NCBI RefSeq assembly: GCF_900230185.1
Contig: NZ_OCSR01000001.1
Coordinates: forward strand, 5,084,001-5,148,000
Direction of reading: 5' to 3'
Source: Burkholderia sp. OK233
GTDB taxonomy: Bacteria > Pseudomonadota > Gammaproteobacteria > Burkholderiales > Burkholderiaceae
Length of the DNA: 64,000 bases
A program made the translations under genes and the position numbers. Below are positions 44,446-51,954 of the stretch, piece after piece; position 1 is the stretch's first letter, and every line of letters starts with the position of its first letter. The notes beneath the pieces were generated by a model that was not told the origin of the DNA, searched no databases, and worked only from the letters and a program-made list of their open reading frames with translations.

Positions 44446-45368
44446 CGTGCAGCCTCGCGATGCCGTGCAAAAACGTCGACCGGATGACCCGGCTCGTTAC
44501 CGTCGACGTTCTGGCGCCACCAGGCCGCCACTTCCGCGCCCGTCGCGAACCACACGTCGTCATGCGAACGCATCTCCGCTAGCAACTCGCGCAACACGTC
44601 GATGCGTCCCGCCGTACCGATGAGCTCCGGATGCAGCCTCAACACAAAGCACAAACCGAAGCGGCGGAACGCCGCGAAATCCTGCTTCCAGTTCGCCAGC
44701 ACTTCCCGATACGAGGGAATCCGCGGCTGTCCGACAGGCACGGCGGGCGACAGGTTGTAGACGAAGTACGGTTCGTCTTCGAGTTCGTAGTGAAGCGGCA
44801 GTTCGACCAGCGGCGGCGTGCCGCCGGCCACTACCGTCCCTGCGTTCGCCTTCGCATTCGCGTCCGGCAGATGAAAATACGGCAGATCGTCGCCGCGCCA
44901 TGAAGACGACCACGTGACCCCTTCGCTGCGAAGAAAGTCCGCGAAGCCCGGCGCCCAATTGCCGTAGAAAGAACGAAAACCCTGCACGCGCCGACCGAGC
45001 GTGTCGACGAGTGCTTGCTGACCTGCAAGGAACGCTTGTCGTTGCTCATCGAACGTGAGTGTGTCGAAGTTCTCGCAGCGAAATCCGCTCGTGCCGATTT
45101 CGTGTTGCTGTGCGTCGATACGGCGCAGCAAGTCCGTGTGGGTTTGGGCAACGCGTCCGGGCAAGAACCAGCTCGAGCGGACATCGAACTCATCAAACGC
45201 GTCGAGCACGCGATCCACGCCCCGTTTCGCACCGTAGCGCCAGACCGAAAGCGATTTCTCACGGCCGGCGATACGCGGCTCCTGAGTCAGAATGCCGTGT
45301 TCGTCGTTGAAGTCGACCGTGACGACGACCGCGCAGCGCGCGTTGTGTGGCCAGTGAAGTGCATTCAT
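44442..45368 (-). CDS. Polysaccharide deacetylase/PuuE-like protein lacking metal-binding histidines
   Basis: 308 residues with the NodB-type barrel: VVVTVDFNDEHG (motif 1 Asp19), RSSWFLPGRVAQTH, HEIGTSGFRCENFD (motif 2), GFRSFYGNWAPGFADFL (motif 3) and LHPELIGTAGRI. In motif 2 both metal-binding His are replaced, by Ser94 and Cys98; compare AYHGYRHE in the upstream partner. It therefore may not bind metal as a classical deacetylase does. Overlaps at both ends (ATGA with the partner gene and with MmgE) show tight coupling, suggesting a heteromeric partner or a separate chemistry. Confidence 0.8.
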   Translation of the reverse strand: MNALHWPHNARCAVVVTVDFNDEHGILTQEPRIAGREKSLSVWRYGAKRGVDRVLDAFDEFDVRSSWFLPGRVAQTHTDLLRRIDAQQHEIGTSGFRCENFDTLTFDEQRQAFLAGQQALVDTLGRRVQGFRSFYGNWAPGFADFLRSEGVTWSSSWRGDDLPYFHLPDANAKANAGTVVAGGTPPLVELPLHYELEDEPYFVYNLSPAVPVGQPRIPSYREVLANWKQDFAAFRRFGLCFVLRLHPELIGTAGRIDVLRELLAEMRSHDDVWFATGAEVAAWWRQNVDGNEPGHPVDVFARHREAAR

Positions 45369-46357
45369 GCGCTGAACTCCTGCGCGTGTCCCGACGTATT
45401 GTTATCGAGCCACCATTGCGCGACGTCGCGGCACGTCGCGAACCATACGTCGCCTTGTGCGTGCATGTGATCGATCAGGCTTTCCAGCAGCGCAATACGG
45501 CCGGGTTTGCCGGACACCTTCGGATGAAACAGCGTGGTCAGGCAAAGTCCGTCGCGATGCGAGCCGTCGAATTCACGACGCCAGTTGTCGAGCGTCGCGT
45601 CATAGCTTGCAATGCGATCGAGGCTCGCCGGAAAATCCGGGTTGCGGTGATAGGCCAGCGACGCATAATCGTCGAGCTCCCAGCGGCCCGGAATTTCGAC
45701 CATCGGCTCGGTGATGCCCTCGGCATGCAGCAGATAAGGCCGATCGTCGCCCCGCATCGAACTCGAATAGCGCACGCCGGCTTCCATCAACACGCGAATC
45801 GTGTCCGGCCCCCAGTCGCCCGATGGCGTGCGAAAACCAACCGGCCGAATGCCGAGATACTCGGCGAAGACTTCCGCGGAGCGTTCCATCACTGCGCGTT
45901 GACCGTCGCGATCCAGAGTCCAGAAAGCCTCGTGCCGGTAGCCGTGGTACGCGATCTCGTGGCCGCCCGCGATGATTGCCGCACATTGATCCGGCCAGTT
46001 TTCGACCACCCAGGCCGGCACAAAGAAGGTCGCCGGTACGCGCCGCTCGTTGAGCATGTCGAGCAGACGGCCAAGCGCGCGCCACGGGCCGTAACTGCCC
46101 AGGGTGAAATACGAAGGGTTGGTCCAGATCGAACCGTTGAGCATCGCATCGCCGGTCGGGCCGTCGAGATCGAACGCAAGCGCGACGCAGGAACGGTGTC
46201 CTTCCGGCCAGCGCGGCACGGTCTGAATCGGCTGGCGCTCGACATATTCCATTTGAGAAACGTTGCCCAGCTCCTCAGAGGAACTTGCACTGTGTGCATG
46301 GCTTTGCGACGCGGACATGCCCTGTTGCAGGGGCAACGTAACGGTAGATCGGACCAA
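45365..46357 (-). CDS. Polysaccharide deacetylase/PuuE-type hydrolase (allantoinase or cyclic-imide-hydrolase-like)
   Basis: 330 residues from TTG 46357, which has a GGGAG ribosome site; ATG 46318 is an alternative. NodB motifs are intact: ALAFDLDGPTGD (Asp63, Asp65), HEIAYHGYRHE (His138 and His142), GFRTPSGDWGPDTIRVL and FHPKVSGKPGR. The sequence style matches the PuuE/allantoinase and cyclic-imide-hydrolase side of the family, which open ring amides, rather than chitin or peptidoglycan deacetylases: no signal peptide is present, so it acts in the cytosol. First gene of the leftward operon facing the LysR at 46573. A ring-opening or deacylation step before the lyase is plausible. Confidence 0.82.
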   Translation of the reverse strand: MVRSTVTLPLQQGMSASQSHAHSASSSEELGNVSQMEYVERQPIQTVPRWPEGHRSCVALAFDLDGPTGDAMLNGSIWTNPSYFTLGSYGPWRALGRLLDMLNERRVPATFFVPAWVVENWPDQCAAIIAGGHEIAYHGYRHEAFWTLDRDGQRAVMERSAEVFAEYLGIRPVGFRTPSGDWGPDTIRVLMEAGVRYSSSMRGDDRPYLLHAEGITEPMVEIPGRWELDDYASLAYHRNPDFPASLDRIASYDATLDNWRREFDGSHRDGLCLTTLFHPKVSGKPGRIALLESLIDHMHAQGDVWFATCRDVAQWWLDNNTSGHAQEFSA

Positions 46358-46545
46358 ACGAAAACTCCCTTAAACACATTGTTCGACACGCTGTCGATCC
46401 GGTGTTTCTGCCCGCCACGTAAGGCAAACCCGTTGCTCAGCGCTGGCGCCGTGGCATTCACAGCAAGGCTGCTTCGGGTGTTGAAATCCAGACTCGTCGA
46501 AGGGATTTAAGAACGCCAATTTTCCGGCCACAAACGGTAAAATCT

Positions 46546-46558
46546 CATGGTTACCATG
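46546..46558. promoter_or_regulatory. Perfect palindrome upstream of LysR
   Basis: CATGGTTACCATG is a 13-bp palindrome centred on one T, ending 14 bp before the LysR start codon at 46573 and within the promoter region shared with the deacetylase operon. Candidate autoregulatory site. Confidence 0.35.
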
Positions 46559-46572
46559 CGAGTTGTGCATAA

Positions 46573-47460
46573 ATGAAAATCGAACGCTATCCTCCCTTCA
46601 ACGTGCTGCAAACCTTGCTGGTGGTCGCCCGTTGCGGCAACTTCACGGCTGCATCGCAGCAGCTGTTTCTCAGCCAAAGCGCGGTGAGCCGGCATATTCA
46701 GCAGATCGAGGAGTATTTCGGTTGCGCGCTGTTCGTCAGGCACACCCGCATGGTCGTGCAGACTGCGGAGTGTCAACGATTGGTGCCGATCGTCGAAGAG
46801 TTGCTGGCAACCGCCCGCCGCTCGATGCACATCACCAACTCCGGCGGCCAGACCATTACCCTGCGTGTGACGCCCACGCTGGCGGCGCGCTGGCTGCTGC
46901 CGCGCCTGACCGACTTCTACGCTGAAGTTCCAGGTACGCAGTTGAATATCGACACCGCATGGTTCCTGCCGACCAACTTCGGCGAAGGCACGCTCGACGC
47001 CGCGATCCTGTTCGGAACCGGCAATTGGGAAGGATTGGAAGCTACCTGCCTGATGCGCGAGAGATTGACGCCAGTCTGCTCGCCGCAGATCGCCAGCGGC
47101 ACACCTCCGCTCGTGGAACCCGAAGATCTGAAACACCACACGTTGCTGCATTCCAGCTTCGGCCGGCGGGGCTGGATTCTGTGGCTGCAGCAGGAAGGCA
47201 ACCTTGCCGCGCATACGTATCGGGAGCAGGTGTTCGACACGCTGGACCTCGCATTCAGCGCCGCGGCACGCGGGTTGGGTGTGGCGCTGGGGGATCTGAA
47301 CCTGGTCGGAGAGAATCTCACCAGCGGCTCACTGGTGACGCCGTTCAAGCGCGTGGTGGAGACCGGGGCTGGATATTATCTGGTGCATCCGCCGCGCAAC
47401 GAATATCGCGAGAAATTGAAGCCACTTCTTCGGTGGTTGCAGGCGAGCGTTGCGGCGTAG
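46573..47460 (+). CDS. LysR-family transcriptional regulator (GcvA-like)
   Basis: 295 residues. HTH: FNVLQTLLVVARCGNFTAAS, LFLSQSAVSRHIQQIEEYFG, LFVRHTRMVVQTAECQRLVP. Effector domain: ITLRVTPTLAARWLLPRLTD, GTLDAAILFGTGNWEG, AFSAAARGLGVALGDLNLV. It is divergent from the deacetylase/MmgE/binding-protein operon, which it likely regulates, making it the partner of the LysR at 41237 that faces the lyase operon. Confidence 0.9.
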   Translation: MKIERYPPFNVLQTLLVVARCGNFTAASQQLFLSQSAVSRHIQQIEEYFGCALFVRHTRMVVQTAECQRLVPIVEELLATARRSMHITNSGGQTITLRVTPTLAARWLLPRLTDFYAEVPGTQLNIDTAWFLPTNFGEGTLDAAILFGTGNWEGLEATCLMRERLTPVCSPQIASGTPPLVEPEDLKHHTLLHSSFGRRGWILWLQQEGNLAAHTYREQVFDTLDLAFSAAARGLGVALGDLNLVGENLTSGSLVTPFKRVVETGAGYYLVHPPRNEYREKLKPLLRWLQASVAA

Positions 47461-47618
47461 TCCGAACTGGCGGCAAGGGCATTTGTCAGTTTTCTTCGCC
47501 ACATGTTTGTCAGCCAATAGCCATACAGCCCACATCCCCAACAGAATGGGATGTGCCTGCCGTACAGGGAGGCATGCGTGGTTGCCGCAAGCAGCCGTTC
47601 CTGCGAAAGGAAAATCGT

Positions 47619-48116
47619 ATGTTGATGCGTGACAATATCCCTACCGCCCTCAACCGAGGATCCGCCCTTCTTTCGGAAGACCCGATCGCCACGGGCTCGC
47701 TAAAGACCTTCCACCACACGTTCGACATTTATCTAAAGGACTCGAACGCGTTCATGAATACGTACTTCTCCCGCTACTTCGAGTGGCAAGGTGTTTGCCG
47801 CGAGCGGTGGTTTCATGAATGCATCCACAATGACCTGCTGGGATCGGACGGCATGTTCGTGACCAAACGCGCGCACCAGGAGTACGTCCACGAAACCTTC
47901 CCGTTCCAGCACGTGGATTGCTATCTGAACACGGTGCAGGTCAAGCAATGCTCGGCCTACCTGCTGTTTCGCTTCTGCGTGGATGGGCGCCAGGTTTCGC
48001 AGGGTTACCAGCAGATCCTGTATGCCGGGCGGGACCGGAAGATCAGGCGGTTTCCGGAAGGCATCGTCGAGCGGGTCAAGGAATATGAGCTGCCGTTGAC
48101 GGCACTAGCCGCCTGA
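47619..48116 (+). CDS. Hotdog-fold acyl-CoA thioesterase-like protein
   Basis: 165 residues from ATG 47619, preceded by AAAGGA; an overlapping longer frame starting at 46959 is an off-frame reading through the LysR gene. The hotdog signature is visible: HHTFDIYLKDSN, NTYFSRYFEWQGVCRERWFH (the D/N-x-x-x-x-Y-F-x-x-x-x-E-W pattern of 4HBT-like and enediyne-type thioesterases), and VQVKQCSAYLLFRFCVDG. It likely hydrolyses an acyl-CoA or acyl-carrier thioester. It is monocistronic and convergent with the histidine kinase gene, with a terminator hairpin between. No acyltransferase or polyketide gene is nearby to suggest a substrate. Confidence 0.8.
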   Translation: MLMRDNIPTALNRGSALLSEDPIATGSLKTFHHTFDIYLKDSNAFMNTYFSRYFEWQGVCRERWFHECIHNDLLGSDGMFVTKRAHQEYVHETFPFQHVDCYLNTVQVKQCSAYLLFRFCVDGRQVSQGYQQILYAGRDRKIRRFPEGIVERVKEYELPLTALAA

Positions 48117-48117
48117 T

Positions 48118-48160
48118 CTCAGCGGCGGACTTTCGCCGTTCAGTTTTACCGCTGAGTTTT
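48118..48160 (+). terminator. Rho-independent-type terminator after the thioesterase gene
   Basis: CTCAGCGG (48118-48125) pairs exactly with CCGCTGAG (48149-48156) and is followed by TTTTCTC. An inner GGCG/CGCC stem strengthens it. It begins 2 bp after the stop codon. Confidence 0.6.
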
Positions 48161-48197
48161 CTCATTGTGTTTCACCGCTAACTTCCACCCGTAACCT

Positions 48198-49637
48198 TCA
48201 CTGCGGACGCCGGCGCAAGGAGCGCGCCGGCGCTTTACTCAGTGCACGGTCTGCCGGCGAACCCGGTACCGGTAAGCGCACGGTGAACGTGGTGTGCGAA
48301 CCGCGCGTCGACATGCATTCGATCGTGCCGCCCAGAAGCTCCGCGGCGCGGCGGCAGAATGCGAGCCCCATTCCCGCGCCGCTTCCGTGCCGCTTGGTCG
48401 AGAAGAAGGCGTCGAAGATATGCGGCAGGACGTCGGGCGCGATGCCCGGCCCCGTATCACGGAATCGCAGTACGCAGAAGCCGTTTTCCTGAACCGCACT
48501 GATTGCAATCTCGCCCTCGCCGCTCACGTGAATCGCGTGCAATGCGTTTTTCAGCAGATTGAACAGGACAAAAACCGCCAGCGTGTCCGAGCCCGAAAAG
48601 CATAGCGCCGGGTCGATCGGCGCCACGGTGACACGTGCGCGTTCGTCGTCACGGAACGGATAGCGCTCCAGTGCCGACGTCACACAGTGCTGCATGGAAT
48701 GAGGACTAAAGCGAGTGCGGTCCAGCCGATCCAGGGTGAACGATGCAAGCGCCATCTCGACCATCGCGCTGGTGCCCGACACCTCCCTTCTGATCGCCGT
48801 GGCGAGGTGGCTGATGCGCTCGGACTGCCCGGAATGCACCTCCTGATCGTCGTAAAGCCCATGCGTGACGGCCAGCCGGTAACCTTTGAACACATGAGCC
48901 CAGACGCTGGCGATTTCGTCGGCGTGCATGGCAATCGTCGCGAGCGGCGTCGCGATTTCGTGCGCGATTGTCGCTGCGATCACATAGGGGTGAATCAGGT
49001 GATAGCGAACGATCGTGATCGCGAGAAGGCCCAGGCTGAGCGCAATGAACAGCACACCCGGCGGATAGAACGCGTAACCGTAGTTGACCGCGTAGTCGAC
49101 TGCCGCGAACGAGTATAGGCAAAGGCTAGCAAAGCAGAGATCGAGACGCCTGCGCGCTTCACTGCCGGCCTGCTTGCGGGCGGCGAGCAGAAGCTGTCCG
49201 CTGCGGCCGGCGAGCAACACGGTCTGCAGGACGTGCAAAGGATGCAGCGTCCCGGCGCTTGGATAGTAGCCAAAGAAAAAGTGCCGGTAGCCGGCGACCA
49301 CTTCGTTGCCGGGCAGCAGCACGGCGAGGACAAGACATATACCGTAAGACGCGAGCAATAGCGGCCGCTCGCGGCGCCTTGCCGCCACCTCCGTGACGAA
49401 GTGATAGAACGTAGTGGGCAGGAAGAGAATGAAAAGATAACCGACCCGGACCAGTACGCTCGCAATGTGGGGATCTTCCGTCTGGAACAGCAAGGTCCAT
49501 GTGCCCTGCCATGCAAATGTCGTCGCGCACATCAGAAGGAATGGCGCGGACAGACGCGTCACCCATTGTGTGATGAGTACGTAAAGGCCGAACACCACGA
49601 ACAGCGCAGACACAAAGGCAGTCGGAATGGCGTACAT
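48198..49637 (-). CDS. Membrane sensor histidine kinase
   Basis: 479 residues from ATG 49637 (an in-frame TTG at 49646 is possible). The N-terminal ~215 residues carry about six or seven hydrophobic helices, e.g. FVSALFVVFGLYVLITQW, VLVRVGYLFILFLPTTFYHF and GVLFIALSLGLLAITIV, with very short loops, so it probably senses a membrane-soluble or small ligand. The H-box is ATIAHEIATPLATI (phospho-His near 226). The catalytic domain has the N-box FNLLKNALHAI, G1 DTGPGIAP, F-box FDAFFSTK and G2 GAGMGLAF. It lies 73 bp downstream of the atypical receiver gene in one leftward operon and is its likely partner. Confidence 0.87.
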   Translation of the reverse strand: MYAIPTAFVSALFVVFGLYVLITQWVTRLSAPFLLMCATTFAWQGTWTLLFQTEDPHIASVLVRVGYLFILFLPTTFYHFVTEVAARRRERPLLLASYGICLVLAVLLPGNEVVAGYRHFFFGYYPSAGTLHPLHVLQTVLLAGRSGQLLLAARKQAGSEARRRLDLCFASLCLYSFAAVDYAVNYGYAFYPPGVLFIALSLGLLAITIVRYHLIHPYVIAATIAHEIATPLATIAMHADEIASVWAHVFKGYRLAVTHGLYDDQEVHSGQSERISHLATAIRREVSGTSAMVEMALASFTLDRLDRTRFSPHSMQHCVTSALERYPFRDDERARVTVAPIDPALCFSGSDTLAVFVLFNLLKNALHAIHVSGEGEIAISAVQENGFCVLRFRDTGPGIAPDVLPHIFDAFFSTKRHGSGAGMGLAFCRRAAELLGGTIECMSTRGSHTTFTVRLPVPGSPADRALSKAPARSLRRRPQ

Positions 49638-49710
49638 GTGGCTCAATGGGGCTGGAAACGTTGGTCTATTCCGGCGTGTTTATAGCAGAGTACGCGAGGA
49701 GGCCGATCCC

Positions 49711-50685
49711 TCACGTGTGGACCTGCTGAAGCCGGTCACTGCGCCATTGAGAAAATGTCAGCGTGTTCAAACCCACGTCGGTCGAATCGATTCGGATCCA
49801 GCCATAGAAAGCGTCGTCCCAGTCCGGAATTGTTTGCGGTGTGACCGTTTTGAAGTCCTTACCGGGACGAAAGGCCAGGTGCGGCCAGAAAACGGGCATC
49901 GACTCGCGTACCGCCATCCGCCTCAATAGATCCGCCGGCCCACTCTCATCCGCCACAATTTCCGCCTGGGCGATCCAGTCGTTCTCAGCCCACGCAAGGA
50001 AAACGCTCGGGTTGCCCGCCCGGTCGAACATCAGGATGGCATTCTGCTCCGGACGCCAGTAATACTCGACGATGTTTTCGGCGGCGACCACCGCGTCAAT
50101 AACCTTCCTCGTTCGCGAATCGCAATAGGTCATGCCGTTTTCGCCCAGGCCCAACCAGCCTGCCTCCGAACAATGCTTGTTTCTGGCATCTTTCAGAAAA
50201 TGAACCAGTCGGTTAGCTGAATCTGCATCCGTCTTTCTCAGATACAGATCAACGATGCCGGCATTGAAGGCTTTTACGGCGACGGTCTCATCCGCAACGC
50301 CGGTCAGGAGCACCTTCGCACAACGCAAATTGGATATGGACGAAAGGAATTCGACGCCGCTCAGTCCGGGCATGTCGTAATCGACAACCACCGCGGCCAC
50401 CTCCGAAAATCGCGCATTCCGGGCCAGTACGTCCCGCTCGGCCGAGGTTTCGACGAACCGTTCCAGGCCGATCTCGCTCAGACCGGCCGACGCCGGCGCA
50501 AACACCAGCGAATTCTCGCGAGCATGTTTGCGGATGAAAGCGAGTGCGGTTTGAGGCCGCGTGAAAAACAGATTGGTTGAAATATCCGGAAAGAACCGGC
50601 GCAATGCCTCAAGGTAGCTGTCGCTGTCGTCCACGAAAACGACGGATGCCGGATAGGAAACAGGGGGTCGAATAAAATTGTTCAT
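49711..50685 (-). CDS. Response regulator with an expanded, non-canonical receiver domain
   Basis: 324 residues. The receiver begins VVFVDDSDSYLEAL (acidic pair 19-20) and has the phospho-acceptor loop AVVVDYDMPGLSGVEFL (Asp102) and KVLLTGVADE with its conserved Thr, then YLRKTDAD (Lys). The spacing between the acidic pair and Asp102 is ~82 residues against ~42 in normal receivers, so there is a ~40-residue insertion (about 45-95). The C-terminal ~140 residues (from MTYCDSRTRKVIDAV) match no output domain I know; they include VEYYWRPEQNAILMFD and FLAWAENDW. It heads the operon with the kinase. This layout recalls LqsR of the Legionella Lqs system. Confidence 0.75.
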   Translation of the reverse strand: MNNFIRPPVSYPASVVFVDDSDSYLEALRRFFPDISTNLFFTRPQTALAFIRKHARENSLVFAPASAGLSEIGLERFVETSAERDVLARNARFSEVAAVVVDYDMPGLSGVEFLSSISNLRCAKVLLTGVADETVAVKAFNAGIVDLYLRKTDADSANRLVHFLKDARNKHCSEAGWLGLGENGMTYCDSRTRKVIDAVVAAENIVEYYWRPEQNAILMFDRAGNPSVFLAWAENDWIAQAEIVADESGPADLLRRMAVRESMPVFWPHLAFRPGKDFKTVTPQTIPDWDDAFYGWIRIDSTDVGLNTLTFSQWRSDRLQQVHT

Positions 50686-51284
50686 GTTTATACGTGGAAT
50701 ATGCGGCGCGTTTCACACCGGCTTACACGCCGGCTTCTCTCACGCTGGCTCCCGGGCCGATTCCCGCTGAACCATATAGTACCGGGGTCTTTGCATGAAC
50801 AGTGCAAACTTGCGCGGCCTTTCCGTCAGAGTATGCGAATGGAATAACTTGATCTTAATCGGGCCGATCTGATTATTCCGCCGCAATCGCGCCCGGAACG
50901 GGTGTTGCCTGAGTCCGGGATTGACCGCGATGCATCACGGCTTCCTGAATGGTTGCGTCGGCTGTTTTCTGACGCCGAATGTCGACTGAGTCAACTTCAC
51001 GCGAAGACAACGACCGGCGCTCATTTCAGCCATCACCGTGCCGCTTGCCACGCCGCGGAGAAATGTGGGCCACTGCACACACGCGAGCAATTCGCTCTCC
51101 TGGAACCGCAACCGGCGTCAACCTTCCCTGCTACGCTTCCGTGCATTGTCTGTTTGCGGGTACGAGAGCGAGCCTACGTAGCCGTTACCCCGATCTCCCG
51201 CCTGGTTCACCGACTGTCGCGCCGCCGGCATGGTTGACTGCGCGTAGTTGGCGGATTCATCAGAATTTCGCGGAGAACGAAGCG
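50686..51284. other. Intergenic region between response regulator and SCO-like gene
   Basis: About 600 bp without a supported gene. It holds the inverted repeat at 50790-50808 and a second one, GGAATAA (50841-50847) with TTATTCC (50873-50879). The 50900-51280 part has open frames on the + strand rich in Arg, Ser and His with no family similarity; I do not call them. Promoters for both divergent clusters must lie here. Confidence 0.4.
50790..50808. promoter_or_regulatory. Inverted repeat upstream of the two-component operon
   Basis: TTTGCA (50790-50795) and TGCAAA (50803-50808) are exact inverted repeats around a 7-bp spacer, about 105 bp upstream of the response-regulator start. Candidate operator; no assignment to a regulator is possible. 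Confidence 0.35.
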
Positions 51285-51929
51285 GTGTTCCATCAAAAAG
51301 TTCGTACGCGACCGGAATCGGCCGAGCCCGCGTCGATTCGGAAATTGACCCGACGTGCTGTGCTGTGTGATGTGGCATTGGCCACGATGGCCATGGTGTT
51401 GCTCCCCGCCTACGCGCAGCATGGAACGATGGGACTCGTCAGCCCACCGCTTCGTCTCGACGATGCCTGGTTAGTCGATCAGACCGGCAGGAAGCAGCTG
51501 CTGAGCGCCTTGCTGCTTCAACGCGTCACCGCATTACAGACGATCTACACCGGGTGCAGTTCGGTATGTCCTCTGCAGGGCGCGTTGTTCAGCGGGGTTC
51601 AGGACCGGATGCCTCACCTCCAGGGCCGTTATCCAGTTCAATTGCTATCGGTTGGAATCGACCCGCTTTCCGACTCGCCATCCGCCTTGCACGAGTGGCT
51701 CGTGCGCTTCCAGGCCGGTCCCAGGTGGAATGCGGCTACGCCGACGTTGCACGACGTCGACCGGATGCGCACGGCGCTCTCGGGCAGTTCGCTGCCGCTC
51801 GGCAACCTCGCCGATCATTCAACGCAAATCTATTGCTTCGATGCGAGCGCCCGGCTGCGCTGGCGCAGTGCCGACCTTCCTCGCGTAGACGAAGTCTGCG
51901 ATGTGCTCAGCGCGCTGGGGCGTACCTAG
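51285..51929 (+). CDS. SCO1/SenC-family copper chaperone-like protein
   Basis: 214 residues from GTG 51285, which has GGAG eight bases upstream; the open frame to 50979 lacks a signal peptide at its start. A membrane/signal segment (AVLCDVALATMAMVLLPAYA) precedes a thioredoxin-like domain. The copper motif is TGCSSVCPLQG (Cys91, Cys95), and the third ligand expected in SCO proteins is His178 in LADHSTQIY. YPVQLLSVGIDPLSDSP is the usual SCO strand. SCO proteins deliver copper to cytochrome oxidase or other exported copper enzymes. It is 25 bp upstream of a galactose-oxidase-like gene, the probable client; no cytochrome oxidase is nearby. Confidence 0.87.
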   Translation: MFHQKVRTRPESAEPASIRKLTRRAVLCDVALATMAMVLLPAYAQHGTMGLVSPPLRLDDAWLVDQTGRKQLLSALLLQRVTALQTIYTGCSSVCPLQGALFSGVQDRMPHLQGRYPVQLLSVGIDPLSDSPSALHEWLVRFQAGPRWNAATPTLHDVDRMRTALSGSSLPLGNLADHSTQIYCFDASARLRWRSADLPRVDEVCDVLSALGRT

Positions 51930-51954
51930 TTCGACGTCAACTGGAAGCACGGAC

